A DNA stretch of 58,220 nucleotides, taken from assembly GCA_900548585.1 (NCBI GenBank), contig URLI01000008.1, positions 1-58,220 of the forward strand. Reading direction: 5' to 3'. Numbering within the stretch: position 1 is the stretch's first letter; each line of letters starts with the position of its first letter. The translations under genes were made by a program, and so were the position numbers. The notes beneath the pieces are model-generated. The model searched no databases. It saw only the letters and a list, made by a program, of their open reading frames with translations, and was not told where the DNA came from. Shown here in pieces: positions 8,701 through 15,551 of the stretch. The stretch comes from an uncultured Prevotella sp. (GTDB taxonomy: Bacteria; Bacteroidota; Bacteroidia; Bacteroidales; Bacteroidaceae).

Positions 8701-10910
8701 TGGGGGTAGGTGTCGCGTATCACGCTCTCCTGTATCACTTCCCAGCGACCGTCCTTGTACATCTCAACCTTTGTATTGATACCAAGCGCGGAAGCGTTGT
8801 TCGGGAAACGGTACATCGGGATGCTGGTCTTACGGCCGCCAACCTGCAACGATGTCTCCCTCGTGTAGTTCAGCGTCTGAACGCTCTCGCACGTCACGTC
8901 AACGGCGATTATGCTGATGTTCTTCGTCGCCGTGTTGCCACCGTCATCGGTAATCACGGCCTGCAATGGCAATTCACCCGCAGACTGACACAAGCCGCTC
9001 AAGTCAAACTCAAAGGAGTAGTCTTGCAGCGTGGCGCTCGATGCCTTTCTCGGGCTGAAGAAAGCAACGGTGTTCTTTGTCGTGCGGTTCACGAAGTTCA
9101 CACTCATGATGCTGTTCGCACTCTCCTGGCTACCTGCTTTGGTAACTGACATGATGGCTGCTTTCACGATGAACTCACCACCTGCCTTGCCGTAGAAAGG
9201 GTTGTCCCTGAACGCTGCGGCTATGGTGGTGCCGGTGACGGAGCCACCGCTGCCAGTGCCTACATTGAACTGAACCTCGTCGCCCACGTCGTCGCCATCT
9301 GCATTGACAAGCTTCAGCTTCACTACGCCATCGGTATCGGTGTCCGCAACTATTCCTGACGGTACATGGGTGTATGCGCCACCGGTGGAAAGCGCGTCCT
9401 TGCCGTCCTTCTTCGGTTCGTCGCTGGTCTCCACCTTTGAGCCGCCGCCAAAGTCTTTCCACAAACCAATCTCACTGAAACCAGTCACCTCACCTTGGAA
9501 CTGCTTGGTCTCCATCTCGTTCTCGGCAGTGCGGTAACTGATGATAAGTCCTTTCTTCGCGTAGGTCACGCCCGTCTCTCTCTGATAGTCTATCAGCCGC
9601 GTTACGGCTGTTGCAAGCGTATAGAACTCTCCGGCTACGGGCGCGCCTATCAAATCGTCAATGATGATATATGGCTCACTTCCTGCCGCGAGACTGCTAA
9701 AGTCTTTCCAGTTGTCAGTGTTGTACCAGTTCACTTCCGTTACAGCCTTGCCGATATACTGGTAGGTCTTCCAAATTCCTGCACCAACCTCGAAACTGAT
9801 GATAAGACCTGTTACGGCTTTCTTGGACTTCCAGGCGGCATGAACTGCGCTCTTGGCTGTATTCTCGGTGTCACACAGTACATAGTAACCGCTGATGGGT
9901 ACTTCGTTGGTGGCATTGAAGATGCTGCTCACCGACGAGCCGCCAAACTGCTCAAGAGTGCCGGAAACGGCGTCATACATGTAAAGGTCAACACCAAACA
10001 TGTACAGCTTCTCACGATGGGGGATATCACCGTCCATGTACTTTTCGAAGCCACTCCACATACTGTAGTAACGCGTGCCCTGACGCAACAGGAAACAGCG
10101 TTGGCTCTCGCTGAACAAGACATCCGTGGGGAGGAACTCGCCATACAGGCTTCGCGGCTCAATGGCTACATCGCCACGGACGAAGCCGCCGAACATAACG
10201 GGATGGTGCGAGTTGTTGTCTGACACGAGGGCTTCAAGACCCGACTCGGCATCCGACAGGCGCGAGCCAAGACCGGAAACGGTATCCGAAAGACTGGCGA
10301 TGCCAGACGCGTTCTTGCTGATATTATCCGCGTTCTTGCTGATGTTGTCCGCGTTCTTGCCGATGTTGTCCGCGTTCTTGCTGATGTTGTCCGCGTTCTT
10401 GCTGATGTTGTCAGCATTCTTGCTGATGTTGTCAGCATTCTTGCTGATGCCAGCCGCATTCTTGCTGATGTTGTCCGCGTTCTTGCTTATCCCGCCCTTG
10501 TTGCTCTCGATGTTGGCACTGTTGGCACTGACCGCGGCCTTCACCGCGTTGATGTCATCCTGCAACTGCGAGACGGCCTCGGTGTAGGTGCCCATGTCAA
10601 CAGTCAAATCGACAGTACCGCCAGTGGCTACCCAGTCACCGCCCTTGCCAATATATGCGGCAAATGGCGTCGATGAGCCAACACAGGCCATCCAGCCGTC
10701 ATGGGGATTGGGGTATGCCTCGCGCAATTCACGGACAGTGAGGAAAACACCCTTGTTGACACCCTTTATGTTGGCCGCCTCAAGCCATCCGTCTACTTTC
10801 AGATTGTGACCTATGGTGGCACTTCCGGATACATCCAACTTGCCGCCCATCGCGACATTGCGACCTACCGAAACGTCACCGTCTATATGTGTTGTCTTGA
10901 TTGAACTCAT
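2760..10910 (-). CDS. giant tail fibre / receptor-binding protein with C-type-lectin-like C-terminus
   Basis: 2,716 residues. Residues 1-60 hold short glycine-punctuated beta repeats (DGDVSVGRNVAMGGKLDVSG). Residues about 138-202 are nine seven-residue repeats of the form ISKNADN, predicted to form a trimeric coiled-coil shaft. The middle contains several beta-sandwich-like stretches, a possible CotH-kinase-like stretch near 1,240-1,330 (ITIKVDYSDSAGANN, weak), and a leucine-rich region at about 1,930-2,150 (LSELDLSGC, LEEIDIRNS, LRTLTLPSGITEL). The last 240 residues resemble a formylglycine-enzyme/C-type-lectin fold: GLEDWWCNVYELMD, then CRVRHGRF, then the end SAAYYGSRLAFRGECEFVE. That terminal sequence type is typical of retroelement-diversified binding proteins in gut Bacteroidales. 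It follows the adaptor gene by 6 bp and would attach to it. Its host-binding role is inferred from position and architecture. Confidence 0.85.
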   Translation of the reverse strand: MSSIKTTHIDGDVSVGRNVAMGGKLDVSGSATIGHNLKVDGWLEAANIKGVNKGVFLTVRELREAYPNPHDGWMACVGSSTPFAAYIGKGGDWVATGGTVDLTVDMGTYTEAVSQLQDDINAVKAAVSANSANIESNKGGISKNADNISKNAAGISKNADNISKNADNISKNADNISKNADNIGKNADNISKNADNISKNASGIASLSDTVSGLGSRLSDAESGLEALVSDNNSHHPVMFGGFVRGDVAIEPRSLYGEFLPTDVLFSESQRCFLLRQGTRYYSMWSGFEKYMDGDIPHREKLYMFGVDLYMYDAVSGTLEQFGGSSVSSIFNATNEVPISGYYVLCDTENTAKSAVHAAWKSKKAVTGLIISFEVGAGIWKTYQYIGKAVTEVNWYNTDNWKDFSSLAAGSEPYIIIDDLIGAPVAGEFYTLATAVTRLIDYQRETGVTYAKKGLIISYRTAENEMETKQFQGEVTGFSEIGLWKDFGGGSKVETSDEPKKDGKDALSTGGAYTHVPSGIVADTDTDGVVKLKLVNADGDDVGDEVQFNVGTGSGGSVTGTTIAAAFRDNPFYGKAGGEFIVKAAIMSVTKAGSQESANSIMSVNFVNRTTKNTVAFFSPRKASSATLQDYSFEFDLSGLCQSAGELPLQAVITDDGGNTATKNISIIAVDVTCESVQTLNYTRETSLQVGGRKTSIPMYRFPNNASALGINTKVEMYKDGRWEVIQESVIRDTYPHNVSIDPTGLGHGAYPIRIQGTDVASGTKGNVLHTAVMVIEQRESVADYDKPIVVARWSDDTSGGVKLFEALKIDLACYQRSTQTPTVRVTVTNKTTSASETLAERVMYRNQYYTLEKRIVGYSQGDNLVFDAICGSVSLAEKREVTVSGSLLDIAETEGALYKISLSGRSNTDTDKSIRTTATDGSEVSINVKGSNYSTNGFVPDTFGTGQSGGRMSLRVAENVTAECSDQPFASPSIPTNGLALSLTFKVRNIAKRNARIIKCMGERLGFVLTGEKFIVTVNGESDESLANVHTTAATSYLDDVVYRFDIVIEPQSRAPYSGVMLCKVFQNGDMAACVPIDTSNAFPVFGDTIHFDGSDADLYLYEIVRWNTYYDFIQAFNNYIVNLTDTQAMLTEYEQNQVMADVTAEGVTKPRPDMQKLIDRGVMVCVETRTSDANLSKDGAAVTDSEIYYPDYIENIKDKKTSVLMDWYLYFPDRPWADCVIKAIPVTNQGTSTLAYAIKNKKGKVKKSKGITMLHTRDDVSRMYNGEEGILAKYDDAVRLAAKKKIRIKDGSTPIQTITIKVDYSDSAGANNCALMEQMNDVQLALGSKYKTPAQNFNSDSSEELHTSIDGITCALFRTDYRIGQAKGAEAATLPENAYFHSKANFNADKGNPHFFGFEDVPGYNKGCVNYGDFKEIVTPRGTDIDAYKATVLSNTPTLIPGTLYMISEFCGPETRFVENDGTGSMTETGAVSEFVDAGKTGAEIVADAVKDYDWATVYRSSDGKYYKYTGGVWRDTTGSMTYDSSTGKWVIVGRVLNPVECYEYRQYQEFCWQQGVNSVDDMLKTLHTDDGDVPVWSTYYESRYPDDDDLNDLYAQGKKVPYQLFRELSFCQQCNQNLTDNQEENAALNPDGSEKIFNGAGASTTITLGGQTVAGTKANRLLKWQREMHKLFNPYSTNHYIVGTDYKATVDQRAKNMMIAVYKETDGNMRCYFNHWYDGDSVDEADNDCYLTIPWDMDGANSHLYQGWDGVMFRQSFALFEKGEGVWIDDAGTMLTLHDTASAMRSAKTATGQEIFSAAGSYRYWMTNRILKWPKVVSSFDGQRKYIETATAADNHYPALHGLRLESLPAFQRKRFAYRDGYYQTGDLFKHFFQARVMGAITVKIRAAQDGYFGMGVDSTSSAKYSCYLRAGESHTFTEAAAGVGGKLIYIFGADKLSELDLSGCTPKNSNWVIGDCTLLRSLIIGGETYTPSYTDDILSALSLGQMPFLEEIDIRNSKVLTLNASGCPRLRKVLADGSLLRTFTPAQSSPLRTLTLPSGITELSFVNLPWLGYPAGGITFNGLTNVTRVQLSGCPGIDAQQLLADVVNSGARLAEVSTDNRDMTGNSSTLEAMQRLGTRGIGSEHANVCDGMNGTWTLSNLVEASTFASLQAYFPNLTLYNAQYTMIETDDDEENGYDAAIRNLDNGTKDGVGDGYVPSGHIARLQSMLHVCKGTYDKSTNRMLLEQISDGDMYRLENGKPCDLTDANGLGYDIFLCLPHYWYKGINDHIRQKKYTAFSTEVSAPRSTARNIVRKPLGTILLKSFSCVPASRFSAGDAFGAGDLTASSASNVYALDVVGMRQVRWPGVSSDVVGGVFLDADGKVRGTVCPHITNANSDFIAGEYVFAAVPPGSCRFVFTSPVGQDGQECIAVDSSAIEAIEPDWVEHNLELIGVYKGSVDNLNRLRSVSGAVPICGTGTPSTWAGWGYDADGNVTNGLPPVGTKLNFTCKDFQNLVQCRGKGYQLVDYEMHKDIANLWMATHGRRNSQAVNGDGGGVRARTGVSDAANRSPLYETESGRPRTLGLEDWWCNVYELMDNVAVNVPSFAAYKKNRGQVPSGSVVDEVWRIRMADGTERAVQGITDSGGQEICRVRHGRFCDVIPSKCVINERINTYYADAHSYEAAAARCVFRSGEYALMGNGFVRVFVGKDVSFSAAYYGSRLAFRGECEFVE
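2763..2880 (-). other. candidate DGR variable region at the 3' end of the fibre gene
   Basis: The last 40 codons encode residues from EYALMGNGF to the C-terminus. Between the constant-looking parts, codons such as TTC, GTC, TTC, GTT, GCT and TAC could each have arisen from AAC or AAT by change of adenines only, and the stretch ends in the conserved GSRLAFRG. This fits adenine-directed mutagenesis of a C-type-lectin ligand site. No template repeat or reverse transcriptase is visible in the window, so assignment rests on the protein end and the downstream palindrome. Confidence 0.5.
10306..10495 (-). repeat. tandem 21-bp repeats coding nine ISKNADN heptads
   Basis: Nine nearly identical 21-bp units, in frame with the fibre gene; the units vary at third positions (GCG/GCA, TCC/TCA) and at single residues (IGKNADN, ISKNAAG, ISKNASG). 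The heptad period fits a coiled-coil shaft. Unit number could change by slippage without breaking the frame. Confidence 0.9.
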
Positions 10911-10916
10911 ATCTTT

Positions 10917-11552
10917 TTACTTTAAAAATGTTTGTGCCATTTCGGAAAGGTTATTACCTTTGTCAACCTCCCCGCACGTTACAAGTGTTAAACCGGCCGC
11001 AGTATAAACCACGGCGTCGTAGCATCGCTCGCTTATATCTACACCGCCGTCTTCATCCACCTTTGGATAGGGTATGTATATCGCACGGCTTACCTTCGCG
11101 TCTGTGCTCTTGCAGGAGTAGAACTCCAGCACCCTGCCCTCGGGACGGATGGCAATGGCGCACACCGGACGCTGAGACGTGCCGCGTATGCCCTTGACGC
11201 GGCTGCGCTGCTTCTCATACTCCTCATCGTCGGTGCTGATGGCTTGATACACGGCCCGCTCCCAGTCGTCCATTTCAAAAACGACAAGGCGCATGAAGTC
11301 CGGGGGCAGCAACACCCAGCCGCTTTCCAACTCGCGCCAATAGACAGCATCACCGAAGTTGTGACCTGACTCCAACAGATAGTTGGGAGCAGACATGTGG
11401 ACACGCTGAACGGCTTCAAGTATCTTGCTCTTGATAATCTCGTCGAGCGAAAGGGTGTCAATGTCACCACTCTCCAAAAGCGCGTCGCTCATCATGTTCT
11501 GGTCTATACAGATGCGGACGTCCTGCATTATCTTGTCAAGTTGGTATATCAT
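10917..11552 (-). CDS. putative head-tail adaptor / neck protein
   Basis: 211 residues from the ATG at 11552 (MIYQLDKIMQDVRICIDQN). The open frame reaches 11585, but only through a TTG. The N-terminal half is helical (SLDEIIKSKILEAVQRVHM) and the middle contains LESGWVLLPPDFMRLVVFEM. Lengths and helical starts like this are seen in the gp11/gp4-type adaptors of podoviruses that sit between portal and tail. It lies between the capsid genes and the fibre, as expected for a neck part. The family match is by context and general look only. Confidence 0.5.
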   Translation of the reverse strand: MIYQLDKIMQDVRICIDQNMMSDALLESGDIDTLSLDEIIKSKILEAVQRVHMSAPNYLLESGHNFGDAVYWRELESGWVLLPPDFMRLVVFEMDDWERAVYQAISTDDEEYEKQRSRVKGIRGTSQRPVCAIAIRPEGRVLEFYSCKSTDAKVSRAIYIPYPKVDEDGGVDISERCYDAVVYTAAGLTLVTCGEVDKGNNLSEMAQTFLK

Positions 11553-11641
11553 AATAATAACTTTTGGCGGTGAAATGTCGTGCAAGCGAGAGCAGAACGG
11601 AACTTGTTCCAGTTATGCCGAGCGCAGCCGACATTGCGCTG

Positions 11642-12214
11642 TTAAGCGAATACAAATTCTACTCCGCACTCCTTGCAAGCGGCTTCAAAAGCGGTCTTGG
11701 TGCGGAGACTGGTTGCTGTATAGTTCTTCTCGGCGAAATGTTCTTTGAGGTATTCAATAGCCTCATTCTTGTCGGCTACCTTAATCTTGCCTCCGTCTGC
11801 ATCCTCACCATCACCCTGCAACGTCTCGTCCTGTGTCTCGTCAATTGGCTGCACTTTCTCGGCAGGAGTTTCGGGAACTGGTGTAGTGGGTGTTACAGGT
11901 TCTTTCACAACAGGGGCAGGAGTTTCGGGAACTGGTGCTGGCTTTGGAACTGGTGCTGGCTTTGGAACTGCCATTCGTGGATGTTCACCGGCTACATCTT
12001 GTGACATAACCAAAATAATGAAACCACTCTTGTATTCCTTTGAGTGCTCAATGACGAACTGGACGATAGGGTCTTTTGTCATAAAGTAAGCAGGTTGTGC
12101 TCCGCTGGGAGAGGCTGTACCGCCAACAAACGACGCAGAAACTTCTATGCTCCCTGCTTTTAATTTCCCGTGCCATTCTGTCAGACCGGGAACTCCGTAA
12201 GTCTTTACTTTCAT
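11642..12214 (-). CDS. virion protein with proline-rich linker, unknown function
   Basis: 190 residues in three parts: an N-terminal domain (1-80) with FVGGTASPSGAQPAYFMTKD, a low-complexity linker (about 83-125) of repeated KPAPVP / PETPAPV units, and a small C-terminal helical domain (about 148-190, NEAIEYLKEHFAEKNYTATS). It directly follows the capsid gene but is separated from it by a strong terminator (12242-12278), and no consensus promoter is seen in the gap, so it may be read by partial readthrough. A head-decoration or joining protein is a guess from position. Confidence 0.6.
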   Translation of the reverse strand: MKVKTYGVPGLTEWHGKLKAGSIEVSASFVGGTASPSGAQPAYFMTKDPIVQFVIEHSKEYKSGFIILVMSQDVAGEHPRMAVPKPAPVPKPAPVPETPAPVVKEPVTPTTPVPETPAEKVQPIDETQDETLQGDGEDADGGKIKVADKNEAIEYLKEHFAEKNYTATSLRTKTAFEAACKECGVEFVFA

Positions 12215-12241
12215 ATTATTTTTATTTAATTGTTTGAAAAG

Positions 12242-12278
12242 AAAAAAGGGACGGACGGCATAATGTCGCGTCCGTCCC
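12242..12278 (-). terminator. intrinsic terminator after the major capsid gene
   Basis: Stem GGGACGGAC / GTCCGTCCC with a 13-nt loop, followed on the minus strand by TTTTTTC and more T-rich sequence. It lies between the capsid stop and the next gene start, and would set the ratio of capsid to neck proteins. Confidence 0.85.
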
Positions 12279-12305
12279 TACGGTTAACGTCTTTATCCGA
12301 TGGTT

Positions 12306-13922
12306 TTACTCTGCGGAGATTGCACCATAGAACTTCTTCCAGCCTCCCTTGTTGCTGTTGTCGGTGGCTGAATACTTGTAGGCTTCACCTGCATCAACGG
12401 TTACAGTCTGTACAACAGTGTTACCGTCTTTCACTTCCAGCGTCAAAGCGTTAGCAAAGACGTAGATAATGCCGTCAACGAGGTCTGCGCTGGTTGGAGC
12501 GGTTTCACTACCCCAAAGACGGAACTCGTCAGCGTTTGGAGCGGTGTCGTCATCGTCGTCGTCACCATCCACCCATACGTGGCAGTTACCCTTCAAGCCG
12601 AGAGCATCGCTCACAAGAACGCCATTACGTGTAGCCTCCTCACCAAGCACTTCCTCTGTGTAATTGGACTCACCACTACGGACATAATGCACGAGACGGT
12701 CTTCTCCAATGATGATGCCACTGTTCTGATAACCACAATCGTTCAGCGTTTCCTCAATCTTAATCTGTAGGTCGCCAAACAGCGTGTGCAAACGAGTTAC
12801 AACCCAACCAAGTGTTTCATTCTTGTAAGGCTCCATGGTAACCTCGGGGTGACCGCTCCAGTCAGTCAACTGTAAGGATAAACCAAGGTTCTCGCCAACG
12901 AGCCACAGACCACTCTTAGGCTTGTCGGCTCCACCATAATACATCTTAACCAGTGCAAAGATGTCTTCGGCAGTCCACTTGCCACGATGCTTGAGCTCAC
13001 GCTTCACCTGCCAACGAACACCATTGGTGGTGTAGTCCCACTGGTCGTCGCCCATGCTCGAACGAACAAGCATCTTATTCTGCTGGGAGATAAGCAGGGT
13101 GCGGTTACCTGCAGACTTGAACTCGCGCAGTTGAGCCTCAGCCTTGATAGCCTCATCGTAGGGTATCTCCATGTTTTGGGTGGCAAGATACTTGGAAACG
13201 ATATTGGTCATACCACGCTTCTGCAGGTAAAGGTCGTCGGGAACAGGGATGATTGTGTTGGGGTCAACCCATTTCTGTGTCTCATAAAGCGCATTGGCCA
13301 TGCGCACCAACTTCGTTCCTGCTACAATTACATTGGTGTTGTTCGAAGCAGGGCTTGAACTGGTGGGGAGACTTCCGTACTGGTCTGTAACAGCTTGCTT
13401 CACACCGTTAGTGGCTACACAGGTGATGGTGTCGTCGTTGTTGACGCTCTTAACAAAAAGTTGGAGAGGGCGGCGTGTTTTCACGTTTCCAGTACCAACG
13501 ACATAATCGTAGCCCTTTACACCCTTTACCATAAGAGTGTCATACGCGCGAACCTTACCTTTATCAGCATTGACCAGCGTGATAATGTTTCCATTGACAC
13601 CTGCCACTGTGACAATCGGTGTACCTTGGTCAATAGCATAGTGCTTAACCTCCATGCTATTCACATTAACGCGTTTAGCCATCAGCATTAACTGCATCAG
13701 CGCGTTCTTATCGCGTTCAAACAAGAATATTCGCTTGTCAACTTCGGGCAAGACAAGTTCGCCCATGCCTCCCGATGCGTTCTGAACGCCGGACACGGTA
13801 GTAGGTGCGCCGCCTAATTGGGTCTGAAGACCTGCGGAACCTGCACCCATCGTTGGGTTCACAGTCTCTGGAGTGTTTGCACTGCCAGTATTCTGTGTCT
13901 GAGTGGTCGTTACCTCTTCCAT
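12306..13922 (-). CDS. major capsid protein with C-terminal extra domain
   Basis: 538 residues. After a Ser/Thr/Gln-rich N-terminal 50 residues, the body (about 55-430) has the mixed alpha/beta make-up of HK97-fold shells: ELVLPEVDKRIFLFERDKNA, LMQLMLMAKRVNVNSMEVKH, a Gly-rich beta part, and a long central helix region (RELKHRGKWTAEDIFALVKM). Residues about 435-445 are a run of aspartates, followed by a separate small beta domain (EFRLWGSETAPTSADLVDGI to the end) that could be a surface decoration. It follows scaffold and precedes the neck genes, which is the usual place. The capsid call rests on that order and on size; a specific Pfam family (DUF5309-like) is only suspected. Confidence 0.75.
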   Translation of the reverse strand: MEEVTTTQTQNTGSANTPETVNPTMGAGSAGLQTQLGGAPTTVSGVQNASGGMGELVLPEVDKRIFLFERDKNALMQLMLMAKRVNVNSMEVKHYAIDQGTPIVTVAGVNGNIITLVNADKGKVRAYDTLMVKGVKGYDYVVGTGNVKTRRPLQLFVKSVNNDDTITCVATNGVKQAVTDQYGSLPTSSSPASNNTNVIVAGTKLVRMANALYETQKWVDPNTIIPVPDDLYLQKRGMTNIVSKYLATQNMEIPYDEAIKAEAQLREFKSAGNRTLLISQQNKMLVRSSMGDDQWDYTTNGVRWQVKRELKHRGKWTAEDIFALVKMYYGGADKPKSGLWLVGENLGLSLQLTDWSGHPEVTMEPYKNETLGWVVTRLHTLFGDLQIKIEETLNDCGYQNSGIIIGEDRLVHYVRSGESNYTEEVLGEEATRNGVLVSDALGLKGNCHVWVDGDDDDDDTAPNADEFRLWGSETAPTSADLVDGIIYVFANALTLEVKDGNTVVQTVTVDAGEAYKYSATDNSNKGGWKKFYGAISAE

Positions 13923-13958
13923 TTCTTCAAATTTTTAAGTTGTTAATAATAAATTCTT

Positions 13959-14123
13959 TCAACCAATATCTTTTTTGACAAGGCTCTTATTTCCTGTTGA
14001 CTTTCCTGCTTCTTTAATAATGCTGACTGTAGTACAACAGCCGCCAAGATGCGTTCTTAATCCTGCAGTCCCTTTGGATGGGACAACCTCTTTTGGCTGA
14101 GGAAATTCTACACTAATACTCAT
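13959..14123 (-). CDS. 54-residue protein between scaffold and capsid genes
   Basis: ATG at 14123 and TGA at 13959-13961, starting 9 bp after the scaffold stop and ending 36 bp before the capsid start. The product begins MSISVEFPQPKEVVPSK and includes a Cys-Cys pair in LGGCCTTVSIIK, then a basic tail. It is in the middle of the head operon, has the same direction and tight spacing, and fills what would otherwise be a 200-bp gap, so it is probably translated. No family is recognised; small capsid-associated or head-assembly proteins occur here in other phages. Confidence 0.6.
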   Translation of the reverse strand: MSISVEFPQPKEVVPSKGTAGLRTHLGGCCTTVSIIKEAGKSTGNKSLVKKDIG

Positions 14124-14129
14124 GCTACA

Positions 14130-14882
14130 CTATTTTGCTGCATCTGCATAGTCAAAAATATTCAGTGCTTTTTTGCCTTGTCGAGTTGGAGCGTTGTTGC
14201 TTCCTGAAAGGTTGGGCTGACCGTCGCCTTTGGCAGGCTTGCGCAGCTGCTCTTCTATCTTAGAGTTGCGTCCCGCAACCGTTCCCTCCGAACGTGCGTT
14301 ACGCACATCCGCATCGTGGTTCACGGCATTCAGTGCCATGTCGATGGTCTCGGCGGTGAACTTACCTACAATGGCTTCGTTGGCAATCTTCATCACCAAG
14401 TCCATTGCCGCGTCGATCGTATCGTCGCCAAGATGACGCTCCTGCTGGAACTTTTCCAATGTATTCAAACTCTCTGCGAGGTTCTTCTGATACTCATCTT
14501 CAAGTTCTTTTTCCTTGGCTACACGCGCGAGGTAGGCTTCGTTGGCTTTGGCAAACTCGTCCATCTTCTCTTCGTTGTTCACGAGTTCTTCCAGACCGTC
14601 CTTGCCAAACTGACGGATGAAAGCTGTCATTGGGTGCTCACCCTTTCGCCAGCTCGTAAGGAAGTGAGCACTGCGTGGGTCAGCAGCAAACATGTCGCTT
14701 ATTTCTTTTTCACGGCCTTTGTACTGCTCCAGTTGGTTGTCGTAGTCCGCATAGTCATCGTCAATCTGGCCAAACAATGCCTCATCGTCCGCAAATTCAC
14801 GGTCGGGATATTTCTTTTTCAAGCGCTCGCCGAACTGCTCACGTCTGCTCTTCGGCGGCGTTGGGGTCTGATTTTCAGCCAT
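14130..14882 (-). CDS. putative capsid scaffolding protein
   Basis: 250 residues, strongly charged and helical. Residues 12-60 are Lys/Arg/Asp/Glu-rich (FGERLKKKYPDREFADDEAL), 60-165 contain long coiled-coil-type stretches (YLARVAKEKELEDEYQKNLA), and the last 50 are basic and disordered (QLRKPAKGDGQPNLSGSNNA) before a short hydrophobic end. Charged coiled-coil proteins directly upstream of the capsid gene are nearly always scaffolds, released or digested during maturation. Its promoter is at 14920-14961, giving a leader of about 35 nt. Confidence 0.75.
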   Translation of the reverse strand: MAENQTPTPPKSRREQFGERLKKKYPDREFADDEALFGQIDDDYADYDNQLEQYKGREKEISDMFAADPRSAHFLTSWRKGEHPMTAFIRQFGKDGLEELVNNEEKMDEFAKANEAYLARVAKEKELEDEYQKNLAESLNTLEKFQQERHLGDDTIDAAMDLVMKIANEAIVGKFTAETIDMALNAVNHDADVRNARSEGTVAGRNSKIEEQLRKPAKGDGQPNLSGSNNAPTRQGKKALNIFDYADAAK

Positions 14883-14919
14883 AGTCGTTATATTTATGAG
14901 ATTTCTCGATTATTCTGAG

Positions 14920-14961
14920 GCAAAATTACACATCAATAATGTGTCTTAATTGTTATCTTTT
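14920..14961 (-). promoter_or_regulatory. phage-type promoter of the scaffold-capsid operon
   Basis: AAAAGATAACA (14961-14951), 22 nt, TAATTTTGC (14928-14920) on the minus strand. It is back to back with a plus-strand promoter (14960-14994), so the upstream box overlaps the TTTTG of the divergent promoter and one bound regulator could affect both. Confidence 0.8.
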
Positions 14962-14994
14962 GTGTTATAACTCGAAAAAAATACTTACCTTTGC
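14960..14994 (+). promoter_or_regulatory. plus-strand promoter for the gene at 15126
   Basis: TTG at 14960-14962 and TACCTTTGC at 14986-14994, spaced 23 nt, which is longer than the 19-20 nt of the host promoters in this window. It faces away from the scaffold promoter and would start a transcript with a leader of about 125 nt. Confidence 0.5.
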
Positions 14995-15000
14995 AACAAT

Positions 15001-15125
15001 AGGGTGTATTGGTTTAACTTATCCTGTAGGCGGATGGCAAGTGAAATGCCGCGCAGGCCGGCCGGATACAAAACAAAACTCGATTGGACTATGCTGAGGC
15101 GTAGTACGATATTGCATAATATGTT
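15001..15125 (+). other. long structured leader of the gene at 15126
   Basis: About 125 non-coding bases between the expected transcription start and the ATG. A possible hairpin is GGCA / TGCC around 15038-15049 within a GC-rich part, and another is ACTATGC-TGAG-GCGTAGT (15089-15106, 7-bp stem with one G-U pair) shortly before the start codon. A leader this long is unusual beside the 18-30 nt leaders of the other phage genes and could carry post-transcriptional control. Confidence 0.35.
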
Positions 15126-15551
15126 ATGAAGTACCGTGGATGTATCCTTGAGTTCACTGATGAAAGGAACAAAGAATTGATGAGGGCGTTCCGTGAGGCA
15201 ATTTCTAAAAGCGATTTCATCGACATCGCAAAAATTTCCGAAGCCATGGTGAATATGCCATGCTCGCGCTTCTGGATTTCAGAGGAGAGGGCAATGGTTG
15301 TTGTCGCCGCACTCATAAAAGGGAAGCCGGTACTTAAAACCATGAGACCAACCAAGCGGGAAATGTTTACGGAGATATACAAACGCGTGGTTGCTTTGCA
15401 GAAACAGTGTCCTGATGCAACTGTATTTGAACTGGTAATGAAAGTGGTCAATTCTCCCGCACCAAAGTTCTACATGCGACCTCGCTGTGCAATGGAAATT
15501 ATATACAAGATCAAGAAAGGCTTCTACGAGAAACGCTACAGACGATATTAG
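15126..15551 (+). CDS. 141-residue protein of two repeated domains, candidate phage regulator
   Basis: The sequence is an internal duplication. In the first half the conserved part is MPCSRFWISEERAMVVVAAL followed by IKGK; in the second it is SPAPKFYMRPRCAMEIIYKI followed by KKGF. Each is preceded by a helical stretch and a valine-asparagine pair (MVN, VVN). Proteins of this kind are, from memory, scattered through Bacteroides prophages without known function. It is the only plus-strand gene inside the late region, converges on the large terminase with a 4-bp overlap, and shares its upstream region with the scaffold promoter. A basic C-terminus (KKGFYEKRYRRY) and DNA-binding-sized repeats make a regulator plausible; this is inference. 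Confidence 0.7.
   Translation: MKYRGCILEFTDERNKELMRAFREAISKSDFIDIAKISEAMVNMPCSRFWISEERAMVVVAALIKGKPVLKTMRPTKREMFTEIYKRVVALQKQCPDATVFELVMKVVNSPAPKFYMRPRCAMEIIYKIKKGFYEKRYRRY

Noticed and set aside
10306..10495. Tandem repeats considered as a CRISPR array
   Set aside because: Units are 21 bp, contiguous without spacers and code for heptads in frame with the fibre gene.
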